Assembly: GCA_964432595.1 (NCBI GenBank)
Contig: CAYSOF010000030.1
Coordinates: 1-64,000 of the forward strand
Reading direction: 5' to 3'
Source: DASYLJ01 sp964432595
Lineage (GTDB): Bacteria; Desulfobacterota; Binatia; DP-6
Length of the DNA stretch: 64,000 nucleotides
Positions 41,839-51,422 of this stretch are shown here, piece after piece. The notes beneath the pieces are model-generated. The model was not told where the DNA came from. It worked only from the letters and a program-made list of their open reading frames with translations, and did no database searches. Positions within the stretch are counted from its first letter, which is position 1. Each line of letters begins with the position of its first letter. The position numbers and the translations under genes were made by a program.

Positions 41839-42306
41839 TCACTCGAGCCGGCGCTTCATGCCCTCGTGCGACGCCTCGAAGCCGAGCCGCTCGTAGAACC
41901 GCTTCGCATCCGGACGGCGCTTGTCCGTCGTGAGCTGCACGAGGCGGCACCCGCGCGCGCGCGCCCGCGCGAACGCGTGCGCGAACATCGCCTGCCCGAC
42001 ACCCTGCGAGCGCAGCGTCGACGCGACGCGCACGCCCTCGATCGTCGCGCGCCAGCCGCCCTGATGGAGCACGTACGGCGTGTAGGTGATCTGCAGGACG
42101 CCGACCACGGCGTCGTCGAGGCATGCGACGAGGAGCTCGTTGTTGGGGTCGGCGGCGATGGCGTCGAATGCGGCGCGGTACGACGGCGGGAGCGGCGTCT
42201 CGTCGCGCTCGCGCGCGGCGCCCAGCGTGTCGTCGGCGAGCAAACGAACGATCGCCGGCAGGTCGGCCGCATCCGCGACCCGGAACGCGGGCTCAGGCCG
42301 CGGCAT
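41839..42306 (-). CDS. GNAT acetyltransferase (first in exporter set)
   Basis: A 155-residue GNAT protein, starting at the ATG that follows MPACASPRSV in the longer frame. Acetyl-CoA loop: VASTLRSQGVGQAMFAHAFARA (about 93-114); C-terminal RFYERLGFE. It overlaps the LysE gene by 14 bp. It may acetylate an amino acid or amine exported by its neighbour (inference). Confidence 0.86.
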   Translation of the reverse strand: MPRPEPAFRVADAADLPAIVRLLADDTLGAARERDETPLPPSYRAAFDAIAADPNNELLVACLDDAVVGVLQITYTPYVLHQGGWRATIEGVRVASTLRSQGVGQAMFAHAFARARARGCRLVQLTTDKRRPDAKRFYERLGFEASHEGMKRRLE

Positions 42307-42928
42307 GACGGATCGCGGCGAGGCGCACGCCGGCACCGATCAGCAGGAGGCCTCCGACGCGCTGGAGCCCGGCCGCGAAGCGCGGCGCCCGGACCCATGC
42401 CCGCGCGCCGTGGCACGCAGCGACGTAGAGGAGGAGCACGACGGTCTCGATGACGACGGAGCTCACGCCGAGGACGAGCATCTGCTCGACGACGGGCCGC
42501 GCCGGATCGATGAACTGCGGCAGCAGCGCGGTGAAGAAGACGAGGGCCTTCGGATTGGCGATCTGCGTGACGAAGCCGCGCGCGACCGCCCGGCGCGGCG
42601 AGGGGCGCAGCGGCGGGACGAGCGTCGTCGCGGGCGCCGGCACCGCCGGGACGAGCAGCATCGAGACGCCGAGCCACACGAGGTACGCGGCGCCGAGCCA
42701 CGTGATCACGCGGAAGATCGTCGCGGAGCCGACGAGCAGCGCGCCCAGGCTGGTGGCGGACAACCCGAAGTAGACGACGTTCCCGATCAGGATGCCGATA
42801 CTGGCCGCGACGCCGTGCCGCGCGCCTGCCGCCAGCGCCGTCGAGACGACGAGCAGCACCGCCGGGCCGGGCGAGAGGCACATGACGGCTTCGGTCAGGC
42901 AGAAGAGCAGCCAGGCGTCGAGCGTCAT
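42293..42928 (-). CDS. LysE-family amino-acid/metabolite exporter
   Basis: A 211-residue inner-membrane protein of the RhtB/LysE superfamily with about six hydrophobic helices. The family signature CLSPGPAVLLVVSTALAAG (about 16-34) is present, then GFVTQIANPKALVFFTALLPQF (about 115-136, in parts). It exports amino acids or similar compounds. Its start overlaps the second GNAT stop by ATGA and its end overlaps the first GNAT, giving a GNAT-exporter-GNAT sandwich. Confidence 0.9.
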   Translation of the reverse strand: MTLDAWLLFCLTEAVMCLSPGPAVLLVVSTALAAGARHGVAASIGILIGNVVYFGLSATSLGALLVGSATIFRVITWLGAAYLVWLGVSMLLVPAVPAPATTLVPPLRPSPRRAVARGFVTQIANPKALVFFTALLPQFIDPARPVVEQMLVLGVSSVVIETVVLLLYVAACHGARAWVRAPRFAAGLQRVGGLLLIGAGVRLAAIRHAAA

Positions 42929-43428
42929 GGGGCGAGCGGCCGTCCCATCGCGATGCGGTTCTCGAGGCCGGCCTCGGCCTCCGCCCGCAGGATCGCGTGC
43001 AGCTCCGGGCCGTGTTCGTCGGCGCGGAGCGGACGGAAGCCGCGCCGGGCGTAGTACGGCGCGTTCCAGGCGACGTGCGCGAAGGTCGTGAGGGTGAGCA
43101 GCGCTCCCCGTCCGCGCGCCCAGTCGACGACGGCATCGAGCAGGCGCGTGCCGTGGCCGCGGCGGCCGTGATCGGGATGGACCGACACCTCGGCGAGATG
43201 CGGCCGGCCGTCGACCACGTCGCCGACCGCGAAGCCCACGAGGCCGCCTTCCGCGTCGCGTGCCACCCACAGCCGGTCCTCGGCCTGCGCCGCCGCCAAC
43301 GCCTCGAGCGGCATGGCGTCGTCGCGCTGCGCGGCGGGCAGATCGTCGGGGGAGAACATGCCCGCCGCGGCGCGCTCGATCGCCTGCAGCGCCGCGACGT
43401 CGGCCGCGTCCGCACGCGTGACGATCAT
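42925..43428 (-). CDS. GNAT acetyltransferase (second)
   Basis: The frame is open to 43851, but the ATG at 43428 overlaps the GFA stop by ATGA and gives 167 residues. GNAT marks: LAEVSVHPDHGRRGHGTRLLDAVVDWA (about 75-100, in parts) and YYARRGFRPL. It is coupled to the LysE exporter downstream (ATGA). A start at 43440 would add four residues (MARA) before the same protein. Confidence 0.86.
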   Translation of the reverse strand: MIVTRADAADVAALQAIERAAAGMFSPDDLPAAQRDDAMPLEALAAAQAEDRLWVARDAEGGLVGFAVGDVVDGRPHLAEVSVHPDHGRRGHGTRLLDAVVDWARGRGALLTLTTFAHVAWNAPYYARRGFRPLRADEHGPELHAILRAEAEAGLENRIAMGRPLAP

Positions 43429-43883
43429 CGCGCGCGCCATAGCTCGATCAGCTCGCGGAACTCCGGCGGCTGCCCTGCGAACACGGCGGCGTCGCGCGGG
43501 AACACGACCCACGGCTGCGCGCTCCGCGCCCAGATGTGCGCCACCGGCCGTAGCCACGTCGTGTCGTCGAGCGTGCCCGCCTGGACGACGACGATGCGCG
43601 AGCGGGCCGCGGGCTCCCCCCAGAGGCGGGTGCCGCACGCCGCGCACATCCGCCCTTGCTTCGTGCGACCGTCGGCGAGCGCGGCGGCGTACGGCGCGGG
43701 CGTCCCGCACTCGACGACGAGCGCCTCGCGCGGCACGACCAGCGACAGGGCGCAGGCCGAGCCCGTGCGGCGCTGGCAGTCGGTGCAGTGGCACGCGTAC
43801 AGCGTGAGCGGCTCCGCGTCGACGCGGTAGCGCACCGCCGCGCACAGACACCCGCCCGCAAGAGGAGCCGCCATCGCCGGCAC
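43425..43883 (-). CDS. GFA-family zinc protein, second copy
   Basis: 152 residues from GTG (149 from the ATG at 43874). Zinc pattern: GGCLCAAVRY (10-19), CHCTDCQR (31-38) and CAACGTRLW (79-87). It differs clearly from the copy at 41371, so duplication is old or the copies were acquired separately. It stands 1 bp after the DUF3995-like remnant. Confidence 0.9.
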   Translation of the reverse strand: MPAMAAPLAGGCLCAAVRYRVDAEPLTLYACHCTDCQRRTGSACALSLVVPREALVVECGTPAPYAAALADGRTKQGRMCAACGTRLWGEPAARSRIVVVQAGTLDDTTWLRPVAHIWARSAQPWVVFPRDAAVFAGQPPEFRELIELWRAR

Positions 43884-43884
43884 C

Positions 43885-43977
43885 TTAGAGCGCGATCCCG
43901 AGGAACGCTACGGCCATGGCCAGGCAGAGCGGCGAGCAGAGCGACGTATCCCAGCGCGCGAACGGCGTCCCGTGCAC
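43885..43977 (-). pseudogene. C-terminal remnant of a DUF3995-like membrane protein
   Basis: Between the second GFA gene and the quinone oxidoreductase, the minus strand encodes GTPFARWDTSLCSPLCLAMA and a hydrophobic end, stopping with TAA at 43885. In my memory DUF3995 membrane proteins finish with a GT-FARWDT-LYSPLCL segment, so this looks like the last 30 codons of such a gene. Upstream the frame runs into the oxidoreductase 3' end and has no matching N-terminal helices. The bulk of the gene is missing. Low-to-moderate confidence. Confidence 0.45.
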
Positions 43978-43996
43978 GCGAACGCCCGCGGCGTGC

Positions 43997-44917
43997 TCAC
44001 GACGGCAGCTCCAGCACGGCCTTCCCGTGCGGCAGCGTGTGCGCGTAGGCCTGCTGGACGCCGGCGAGCGGGAACACCGCGCCGACGAGGACGCGCAACG
44101 CCCCGGCGTCGATCGCCTGCGCGACGTCCGCCAGCTGTGCGCGGCTCGGCTCGACGATGAAGAACGCATCGCGCACGCGCGGATCGTCCGTCGTCTCCGA
44201 GGACGTCGCGATGGTGACGACCCGGCCACCGGGCCGGACGACGTCCCACGACCGTGCGAGCGTCTCGCCGCCGGCGCCGTCGAGCACCAGGTCGACGTCG
44301 CGCACGACGTCCTCGAAGCGCGTCGCGCGGTAGTCGAGCACCTCGTGTGCGCCGAGCTCGCGGACGACGTCCATGCTGCGCGCCGAGGTCGTGGCGATCA
44401 CGTGCGCGCCGCGCGAGCGCGCCATCTGCACCGCGAAGAGCCCGACCCCGCCGCCGGCGGCGTGGATCAGGACACGCTCGCCCGACGCGAGGCCGCCGCG
44501 CACGATCAGGCCCTGCCAGGCCGTCAGCGCGGAGATCGGCGTGGCAGCGGCGTGCACGTGGTCGAGGCTGCGTGGCTTCGGCGCGACGTCGGCCGCGCGG
44601 GCGACGCAGTACTCGGCCTGCGCGCCGTCCACGAACCAATCGTTCATGCCGTAGACGGCGACGCCGGGCGCGAGGTCGGTCACGCCCGCGCCGAGCGCCA
44701 CGACCTCGCCGGAGAGCTCGTGTCCCGGGATGATCGGGAACGGCCGCGGCGCGCCCGCCGGCGTCGTCCAGGTCGGGACCCATGCGAGCTCCGTGGGTGT
44801 CACCGCCGCCGCGCGGACCCGGATCAGGACCTCACCAGCGCCCGGCGTCGGCGTCGGCACGTCGTCGACGACGAGCTCCGGCGGATGGGTGCGGCGACGG
44901 AGGCAGACGGCCCGCAT
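43997..44917 (-). CDS. Quinone-oxidoreductase-type zinc-less MDR dehydrogenase
   Basis: A 306-residue NADPH-dependent reductase of the medium-chain family. Lacks the zinc lobe of the alcohol dehydrogenase at 30699. The GHELSGEVVALGAGV segment (about 72) and IHAAGGGVGLFAVQMARSRG (about 150-169) are typical of NADPH:quinone reductases. The start shares one base with the methyltransferase stop (TGATG). It would reduce enones or quinones. Confidence 0.88.
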   Translation of the reverse strand: MRAVCLRRRTHPPELVVDDVPTPTPGAGEVLIRVRAAAVTPTELAWVPTWTTPAGAPRPFPIIPGHELSGEVVALGAGVTDLAPGVAVYGMNDWFVDGAQAEYCVARAADVAPKPRSLDHVHAAATPISALTAWQGLIVRGGLASGERVLIHAAGGGVGLFAVQMARSRGAHVIATTSARSMDVVRELGAHEVLDYRATRFEDVVRDVDLVLDGAGGETLARSWDVVRPGGRVVTIATSSETTDDPRVRDAFFIVEPSRAQLADVAQAIDAGALRVLVGAVFPLAGVQQAYAHTLPHGKAVLELPS

Positions 44918-45444
44918 CACGCGGTCCCTCCGGCGACGTGCGTCACCGCGATCCGATAGAACTCGTAGCCGCGCATGGCGCCGGACGCCGGCCCGTAGCA
45001 GCGCGCGCGGTAGTCGGCGGCCCCGACGTCCTCGTCCAGCGCGAGGCCGCGCTCGCCGAGGTAGCCGGCGAGGGTCGGATGATCGACCTCGAAGACGGCG
45101 GCACGCGCCATGGCCGGCACGCGATAGGCGCGCGCATCGAACCCGGCGCCCAGGATGACCACCTGCGTGGCGCCCGCGCGGAGGGCGCCGGTGACGACGT
45201 CGTCGATGTAGCGCGTCCGCGCCACCGCCGACGTCCGCACGCCCGGCCAGCGGCGGTCGATGCACCGTCGCACCAGCTCGCCGACGGGCGGCAGGCGGGC
45301 CGCGTGCGCCACCGCGCGCAGCCCGCCGGGCAGGAAGGCGCACGCGAACGGGTCGTCGAAGAGACGCGCGGGGCCGCGCGTCGACTCCAGCGCGCGGAAG
45401 AGCGCCATGTACTGCGCCGTCCGGCTGGCCTCCCCCGCGCGCAT
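44917..45444 (-). CDS. Shortened PPM1/LCM-family SAM methyltransferase
   Basis: A 175-residue frame. Residues 8-90 match the N-terminal part of class-I methyltransferases of the leucine-carboxyl-methyltransferase family (RTAQYMALFRALES; FDDPFACAFLPGG; ARTRYIDDVV; VVILGAGFDARAYR), reaching FEVDHP at about 120. The next residues, LAGYLGERGLALDEDVG ... YEFYRIAVTHV, look like the family's extreme C-terminus. Full proteins are about 270-290 residues, so about 105 residues appear deleted in frame at about 45070-45082. SAM binding may survive, catalysis probably not. Confidence 0.7.
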   Translation of the reverse strand: MRAGEASRTAQYMALFRALESTRGPARLFDDPFACAFLPGGLRAVAHAARLPPVGELVRRCIDRRWPGVRTSAVARTRYIDDVVTGALRAGATQVVILGAGFDARAYRVPAMARAAVFEVDHPTLAGYLGERGLALDEDVGAADYRARCYGPASGAMRGYEFYRIAVTHVAGGTA

Positions 45445-45450
45445 CGCCCG

Positions 45451-45720
45451 TCAGGCGCCGAACCGCTGGGCGGAGCGGGCCCGCGCCTTCGCCGCCTCCG
45501 TGTCGCGGTCACGTGGCGGGGCGTTCGTCACCAGCGCGTCGAGCAGCTCGTGCGCCGCGCGCGTGACGGCGTCCACCGCGTGCTCGAACGCCGCCTCGTT
45601 GGCCTTCGACGGGCGGGTGAGCCCGCTCAGCTTGCGGACGAACTGCAGCGCCGACGCGTGGATCTCTTCGTGCGTCGCGGGCGGCTTGAAGTTGTGGAGC
45701 GTCTTGATGTTCCGGCACAT
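45451..45720 (-). CDS. DUF2277-family small protein
   Basis: 89 residues of the DUF2277 family, recognised by the start MCRNIKTLHNFKPPAT, the LQFVRKLSGLTRPSKANE segment (26-43) and the PPRDRDTEAAKARARSA end. Cytoplasmic, helical, highly conserved, function unknown. Flanked 6 bp from the shortened methyltransferase. Confidence 0.92.
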   Translation of the reverse strand: MCRNIKTLHNFKPPATHEEIHASALQFVRKLSGLTRPSKANEAAFEHAVDAVTRAAHELLDALVTNAPPRDRDTEAAKARARSAQRFGA

Positions 45721-45729
45721 GTCCGCCCC

Positions 45730-46494
45730 CTAGCCGCCCCGCCGATCGGCGGCAACCCGCGTCAGCCAGGCGTCGAAGGTCGTCGTGCCCCGCCGGGCCT
45801 CGGGCCCCGGCAGCAGCGCCTCGCCGGCCGCATCGAGGCCGAACACGCCCGTGCGCCAGCTCGGCACCAGCGTCAGCGATGCGCCGCGCGCGGCGAGCGT
45901 CCGGCGCGCCATGTCGACCAGATCCTGCGGCTCGGGTCCGGTCAGGTCGACGGCGCGCCCCTGCGGCGCGCCGCCCGCGATCGCGGCGAGCACGCCGGCC
46001 ACGTCGGTCGCGGCGACCGGCTGCACCAGGAGCGGCGGGAGCGCGGCCGTGTCGCCCTGCCGCGTCCACGACACGACGGTCTCGGCGAACTCGTGGAACT
46101 GCGACGCGCGCTGGATCGTCCACGGGATCGGCCCCGTCGTCACCACCGTCTCCTGCTCCCGCTTGCCGGCGTAGTGCGCGTTGCCGGCGATGCGGTCGAC
46201 GCCGACGATCGAGAGCAGCACGTGGTGCCCGACGCCGGCCCGCTCCTCCGCGGCGAGGAGGTTGGTCGTCGCGGTCGCGAAGCGCCGGCGCGTGGTCTCG
46301 ACGTCCGGCCCATCCACCGTGCTCACGTCGATCACCACCTGCGCCCCGGCGAGCGCCTCGTCGAGCCCGCGGCCCGTCAGCACGTCGGCGCCCCGCGATC
46401 GCGACACGACGAGCGCCTCGTGCCCCGCCCGGCCGAGCGCCTCCACGGTGTGCCGGCCGACCGTCCCGGTACCGCCGACGACTGCGATGCGCAT
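45730..46494 (-). CDS. NmrA/atypical SDR NAD(P)-binding protein
   Basis: A 254-residue Rossmann protein of the NAD(P)H-binding (NmrA, atypical SDR) group: IAVVGGTGTVGRHTVEALGRAG at 3-24, ending in a substrate domain with PWTIQRASQFHEF (about 130). It lacks the classic YxxxK pair, so it may bind NADP as a sensor or reduce quinones. Function uncertain. Confidence 0.86.
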   Translation of the reverse strand: MRIAVVGGTGTVGRHTVEALGRAGHEALVVSRSRGADVLTGRGLDEALAGAQVVIDVSTVDGPDVETTRRRFATATTNLLAAEERAGVGHHVLLSIVGVDRIAGNAHYAGKREQETVVTTGPIPWTIQRASQFHEFAETVVSWTRQGDTAALPPLLVQPVAATDVAGVLAAIAGGAPQGRAVDLTGPEPQDLVDMARRTLAARGASLTLVPSWRTGVFGLDAAGEALLPGPEARRGTTTFDAWLTRVAADRRGG

Positions 46495-46520
46495 CCCCGT
46501 CTCCTGCGACGGCGCACCGG

Positions 46521-47048
46521 TCAGGTCAATGCGGGTCGCAGCGATCGCACGGCGCCGTCGTGCGACACCGCGAAGACGTGCGGATTCTCGAGCGTCAGGA
46601 AGACGTCGTACGGATCGACGCCGCGGAGAGCGCCGAGCACGAGGGCCAGCAGCTTGCCGTGCGTGACGAGCGCCGCGCCGTCGGGCGCGTCGGCGAGGGC
46701 GGCGAGACCGCGTGCGCGTGCCGCCGTCATCGGCTCGACGTCCGCCGGCAGCGCCGCGCCGGCGAAGATCGGACGCAGTGCCTGCGGCCACTCGGCGCTC
46801 GCGATGAACGGCACCTGCCACTCGCGGAGCCGCTCGTCGAGCGCGACGGCGGCGGCGAGCGGCACAGCCGTCTCGCGGGCGCGCCGCCACGGGCTCGACA
46901 CGACGCGCGCGACGCCCGCCGTCCGAAGGAAGGTCGCGAGCGCCTGCGCCTGGTCGTGCCCGCGCGCCGTCAGCGGCGCGTCCGGCTCCTGGCCGGCGGA
47001 TTCGCAGTGCCGGACGAGGAACGCACGCGGCCGCTCGTCGTCCGACAT
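46521..47048 (-). CDS. Histidine-phosphatase superfamily protein
   Basis: A 175-residue phosphoglycerate-mutase-like protein. The phospho-His motif is VRHCESAG (12-19), where the usual RHG glycine is Cys, a variant I recall in the RHCExxGQ subgroup. Further residues: SSPWRRARETA (about 50-60) and THGKLLALVLGAL (about 128) with the second catalytic His. Probable small-molecule phosphatase. It lies 10 bp downstream of the ettA stop... it is transcribed after ettA would require; in fact it is downstream of its own neighbour NmrA, so order on the minus strand is ettA, phosphatase, NmrA. Confidence 0.86.
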   Translation of the reverse strand: MSDDERPRAFLVRHCESAGQEPDAPLTARGHDQAQALATFLRTAGVARVVSSPWRRARETAVPLAAAVALDERLREWQVPFIASAEWPQALRPIFAGAALPADVEPMTAARARGLAALADAPDGAALVTHGKLLALVLGALRGVDPYDVFLTLENPHVFAVSHDGAVRSLRPALT

Positions 47049-47058
47049 GCGGTCGAGC

Positions 47059-48744
<1,686 letters not shown>

Positions 48745-48822
48745 AGGGGGACCGTTTCAATGTCACGGCGCGGCGCGTGTCAACGTTCCCGGTTTCCGGC
48801 ATCGCATGATAGGAGCACGCCC

Positions 48823-49302
48823 ATGCGACTGCTCGCCCTGCTTCTCGTGACGCTCGCCGCGTGCAGCAACAGCGGCGCCATCAAGTCACCCGACACGCGC
48901 TACTACGGGATGCTGCTGAACGCGCGCGAGCTGGGCGCCGCGGTGGTGCAGCGGCTCGTGGCGTCCGACCCGACGATCCGCGGCTTCGTCGCGCGCGCTG
49001 GCGATCCCGACTTCGTGCTGCTCGCGAATCAGCACGACGTCGAGTTCATCTACGTGCAGCAGTCGCAGCTGATCCACTTCCATCGCGATCAGCCGAACAG
49101 CCCGAGCGTCGCCGGCTTCGTGTCGCCGCTGCCGAGCGGGGTCAACAACATCCTCCCGGCGGACATGCGGGCGGGAACCGGCGAGCCGCTGCAGCTCGGC
49201 GGCGCGTCGTGCTGGACGCTGATGGTCGGTCCCGACGCCTGCCGGACCTGCTGCCGGGGACCGCAGGCGTGCGTCTCCGAGTGCCGCGCCGGCAGCAGCT
49301 GA
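48823..49302 (+). CDS. Small lipoprotein
   Basis: The 159-residue frame starts MRLLALLLVTLAAC, a textbook lipoprotein signal with Cys14 as lipid anchor. The mature part (NSGAIKSPDTRYYGMLLNARELGAAV) is mixed and ends with a Cys-rich tail (CRTCCRGPQACVSEC). I recognise no family. It is divergent from ettA by 78 bp. Its last 417 bp are also covered by the extended reading frame of the convergent DUF456 gene. Confidence 0.75.
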   Translation: MRLLALLLVTLAACSNSGAIKSPDTRYYGMLLNARELGAAVVQRLVASDPTIRGFVARAGDPDFVLLANQHDVEFIYVQQSQLIHFHRDQPNSPSVAGFVSPLPSGVNNILPADMRAGTGEPLQLGGASCWTLMVGPDACRTCCRGPQACVSECRAGSS

Positions 49303-49827
49303 ACGGTCTCCCGTGGTGAGCTGCGCCAGCACGACGGTGCCCGACAGGATCAGGATCACGAACGCGACGCAGAGCTTCGTCGCCACGCCGACCACGCGTC
49401 CGACGAGCGCGCCGGTGCCGACGCGCAGGTCGGGCTCGAGCTGACCGCGCTGCCACATCTCGCCGGCGATCGCGCCGACGAACGTCCCGAAGAACGACAT
49501 CAGCAGCGCACCGATGATCGGCAGCGGAATGCCGCCGACGAAGGCGCCCGCGATCCCGCCGACGAGCGCGCCCCACCCTGCCGCGCGCGAGCCGCCGAAC
49601 CGGCGCGCACCCCACTGGCCGCAGAGGAACTCCACCACCTCGGCGACGAGCGCCAGCACCGCGAACACGACCACCCACGTCCAGCTCATGCGCGTACCGT
49701 CGGACAGGATGGCCACCGCCGCCGCGGCGCCGACCTGCAGGAACGTCCCCGGCAGGCCGATCGGGATCATCACCAGTGCGGCGAGCTGCACCAGGAAATA
49801 GACGACGATGCCGAGGACGACGAGCAT
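48886..49827 (-). CDS. DUF456-family membrane protein with run-on C-terminus
   Basis: The first about 172 residues form a complete DUF456 protein: hydrophobic helices with glycine-rich turns (GIAGAFVGGIPLPIIGALLMSFFGTFVGAIAGEM, in parts), ending LSGTVVLAQLTTG at about 49317. No stop follows; the frame continues another 140 codons across the antisense of the lipoprotein gene to 48886, in Arg/Ala-rich sequence that looks like shadow. Normal family members end near residue 165. Either the stop was lost or a base error hides it. The DUF456 part is firm; the tail is doubtful. Confidence 0.7.
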   Translation of the reverse strand: MLVVLGIVVYFLVQLAALVMIPIGLPGTFLQVGAAAAVAILSDGTRMSWTWVVVFAVLALVAEVVEFLCGQWGARRFGGSRAAGWGALVGGIAGAFVGGIPLPIIGALLMSFFGTFVGAIAGEMWQRGQLEPDLRVGTGALVGRVVGVATKLCVAFVILILSGTVVLAQLTTGDRSAAAGAALGDARLRSPAAGPAGVGTDHQRPARRAAELQRLAGSRPHVRREDVVDPARQRRHEAGDARAVRLIAMEVDQLRLLHVDELDVVLIREQHEVGIASARDEAADRRVGRHEPLHHRGAQLARVQQHPVVARVG

Positions 49828-49829
49828 CG

Positions 49830-50489
49830 TCAGGCGGGCGCGAAGACGAGCACGTACTGGTGCTCGAGCACGGCCGGCTGCTCGACGAGACGGTAGCCGG
49901 CGCGCTGCATCTCGTCGACGACCTGCTCGCGCGCGAGCTTGTGGTCCATCTCGGGCCCGACCGGCAGCGGCCGCTTCTCCCAGTCGACGACGACCACGCG
50001 CCCGCCGGGGCGCAACGCACGGCGCTGCGCGCGCATGTAGGCCACGCGGCCGTCGATGTGGTGGTAGGTGTCGACGATCAGCAGCACGTCGACGGCAGCG
50101 GCGGGGAGCCGCGGGTTGTCGAGCGACGCGAGGACGGGCACGACGTTCGCGCTCCCCTCCTTTTCGGCGCGCGCGCGCAGGTGGGTGACGAGGTTCGGCT
50201 CGACCTCGACGGCCAGCACCGTGCCGGTCGGCCCGACGGCGGCCGACAGCCGGCGGGTCAGGTATCCCGTGCCGGCGCCGAGGTCGGCGACGCACATCCC
50301 GGGCTTCAGTCCGAGCGACGCGACCAGCGCGTCGGGCTTCTGCCAGGCGTCGCGCTTCGGATCGTCGAAGACGCCCGACCAGTACGGCACGTCGGCGAAC
50401 GAGCGGTGCGACGTCGCGTCGTCCGACGCGGCGACCGCGTGCGACGGCGCGAGCAGCAGGAGCGCCAGGAGGAGGAGAACCGTCCGCAT
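49830..50489 (-). CDS. Class I SAM methyltransferase with a signal peptide
   Basis: 219 residues. Residues 1-20 are a clear signal peptide (leucine-rich, ending HAVAA). The rest is a Rossmann methyltransferase with motif I VADLGAGTGYLTRRL (about 66-80), VLAVEVEP motif II, and VDVLLIVDTYHHIDG (about 132-146). SAM is cytosolic, so export of such an enzyme is unusual; the leader may instead be a membrane anchor. The start of DUF456 lies 2 bp past its stop. Confidence 0.85.
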   Translation of the reverse strand: MRTVLLLLALLLLAPSHAVAASDDATSHRSFADVPYWSGVFDDPKRDAWQKPDALVASLGLKPGMCVADLGAGTGYLTRRLSAAVGPTGTVLAVEVEPNLVTHLRARAEKEGSANVVPVLASLDNPRLPAAAVDVLLIVDTYHHIDGRVAYMRAQRRALRPGGRVVVVDWEKRPLPVGPEMDHKLAREQVVDEMQRAGYRLVEQPAVLEHQYVLVFAPA

Positions 50490-50566
50490 GCGTGCCGACG
50501 ACGCATAGCACGCCCGCGTGGAGGGGGCAGCCGCAGTGCTTGACGCCCGGGCCCCGTGGGGGCTTC

Positions 50567-51316
50567 ATGATCGCCATGGCACAACTCGCGATGCGTTCCG
50601 GCAACCCCGCGCTGTCCGCGGAGACCTTCCGCGGCGTTCCCCGCGCGATGGGCTCGGACGCCATGACCATCAACGGGACGGTCAACAAGACCGCCCTCGC
50701 CCTCGTCCTCTTGATGGCCGCCGCGGCGGTCAGCTGGAACCAGGGGCAGCAGGCGCAGATCTGGGTGATGGCCGGCTTCCTCGGCGGCTTCATCGTCGCC
50801 ATGGTGACCGTCTTCAAGAAGGAGTGGGCGCCGATCACGACGCCCCTCTACGCGGTGCTGGAAGGCCTCGGGCTCGGCGGCGTCTCGCTGGTCTTCGAGA
50901 CCATGTACCCGGGGATGGTGAGCCAGGCGATCTTCCTCACGTTCGGCGTCCTCGGTGCGATGCTGCTGGCCTATCGCGCCGGCCTCGTGCAGGCGACGGA
51001 GCGCTTCAAGCTCGGCGTCTTCGCGGCGACCGGCGGCATCGCGATCGTCTACCTCCTCGGCTTCGTGCTGTCGTTCTTCGGGATCTCGATCCCGCTGATC
51101 CACGGTAGCGGCCCCGTCGGCATCCTCTTCAGTGTCGCGGTCGTCGTCATCGCCGCGCTGAACCTCGTGCTCGACTTCGACTTCATCGAGCAGGGCGCCG
51201 AACGCGGTGCGCCCCGCTATATGGAGTGGTATGGCGCGTTCGGCCTGCTCGTGACGCTCGTGTGGCTCTACCTCGAGCTGCTCCGCCTGCTCTCGAAGCT
51301 GCAGGAACGTCGCTAG
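50567..51316 (+). CDS. Bax inhibitor-1/YccA-like membrane protein
   Basis: 249 residues from the ATG preceded by GTGGGGG (a second ATG is at 50576). RSGNPALSAETF near the N-terminus is typical of this YccA/BI-1-like group, followed by seven hydrophobic segments (about 45-240) and DFDFIEQGAERGAPRYMEWYGAFGLL near the end (in parts). BI-1 relatives are proton- or calcium-leak channels; bacterial YccA modulates FtsH. Role here unproven. Confidence 0.9.
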   Translation: MIAMAQLAMRSGNPALSAETFRGVPRAMGSDAMTINGTVNKTALALVLLMAAAAVSWNQGQQAQIWVMAGFLGGFIVAMVTVFKKEWAPITTPLYAVLEGLGLGGVSLVFETMYPGMVSQAIFLTFGVLGAMLLAYRAGLVQATERFKLGVFAATGGIAIVYLLGFVLSFFGISIPLIHGSGPVGILFSVAVVVIAALNLVLDFDFIEQGAERGAPRYMEWYGAFGLLVTLVWLYLELLRLLSKLQERR

Positions 51317-51349
51317 GCCGGCGACGGCCGCATCGATCGTCATCGTTTC

Positions 51350-51378
51350 GGCGCTCGCGCGATCACGCGCTTCGCGCC
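51350..51378. terminator. Two-part hairpin after the BI-1 gene
   Basis: GGCGC (51350-51354) pairs with GCGCC (51374-51378), and an inner GCGCG/CGCGC pair (51357-51361, 51366-51370) closes an ATCA loop, with a small internal loop. It stands 34 bp after the BI-1 stop and before the metzincin. No T-run; a weak terminator candidate. Confidence 0.35.
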
Positions 51379-51422
51379 CGTAGGCGCTTTGGCGGGGCAT
51401 ATGGATTGCTCTCCAGAGCGCC

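Noticed and set aside
46521..47048. RHC instead of RHG in the histidine phosphatase as a dead enzyme
   Set aside because: The RHCE form is, as I recall, a regular subgroup, and the second His and Arg residues are present, so I do not call it inactive.
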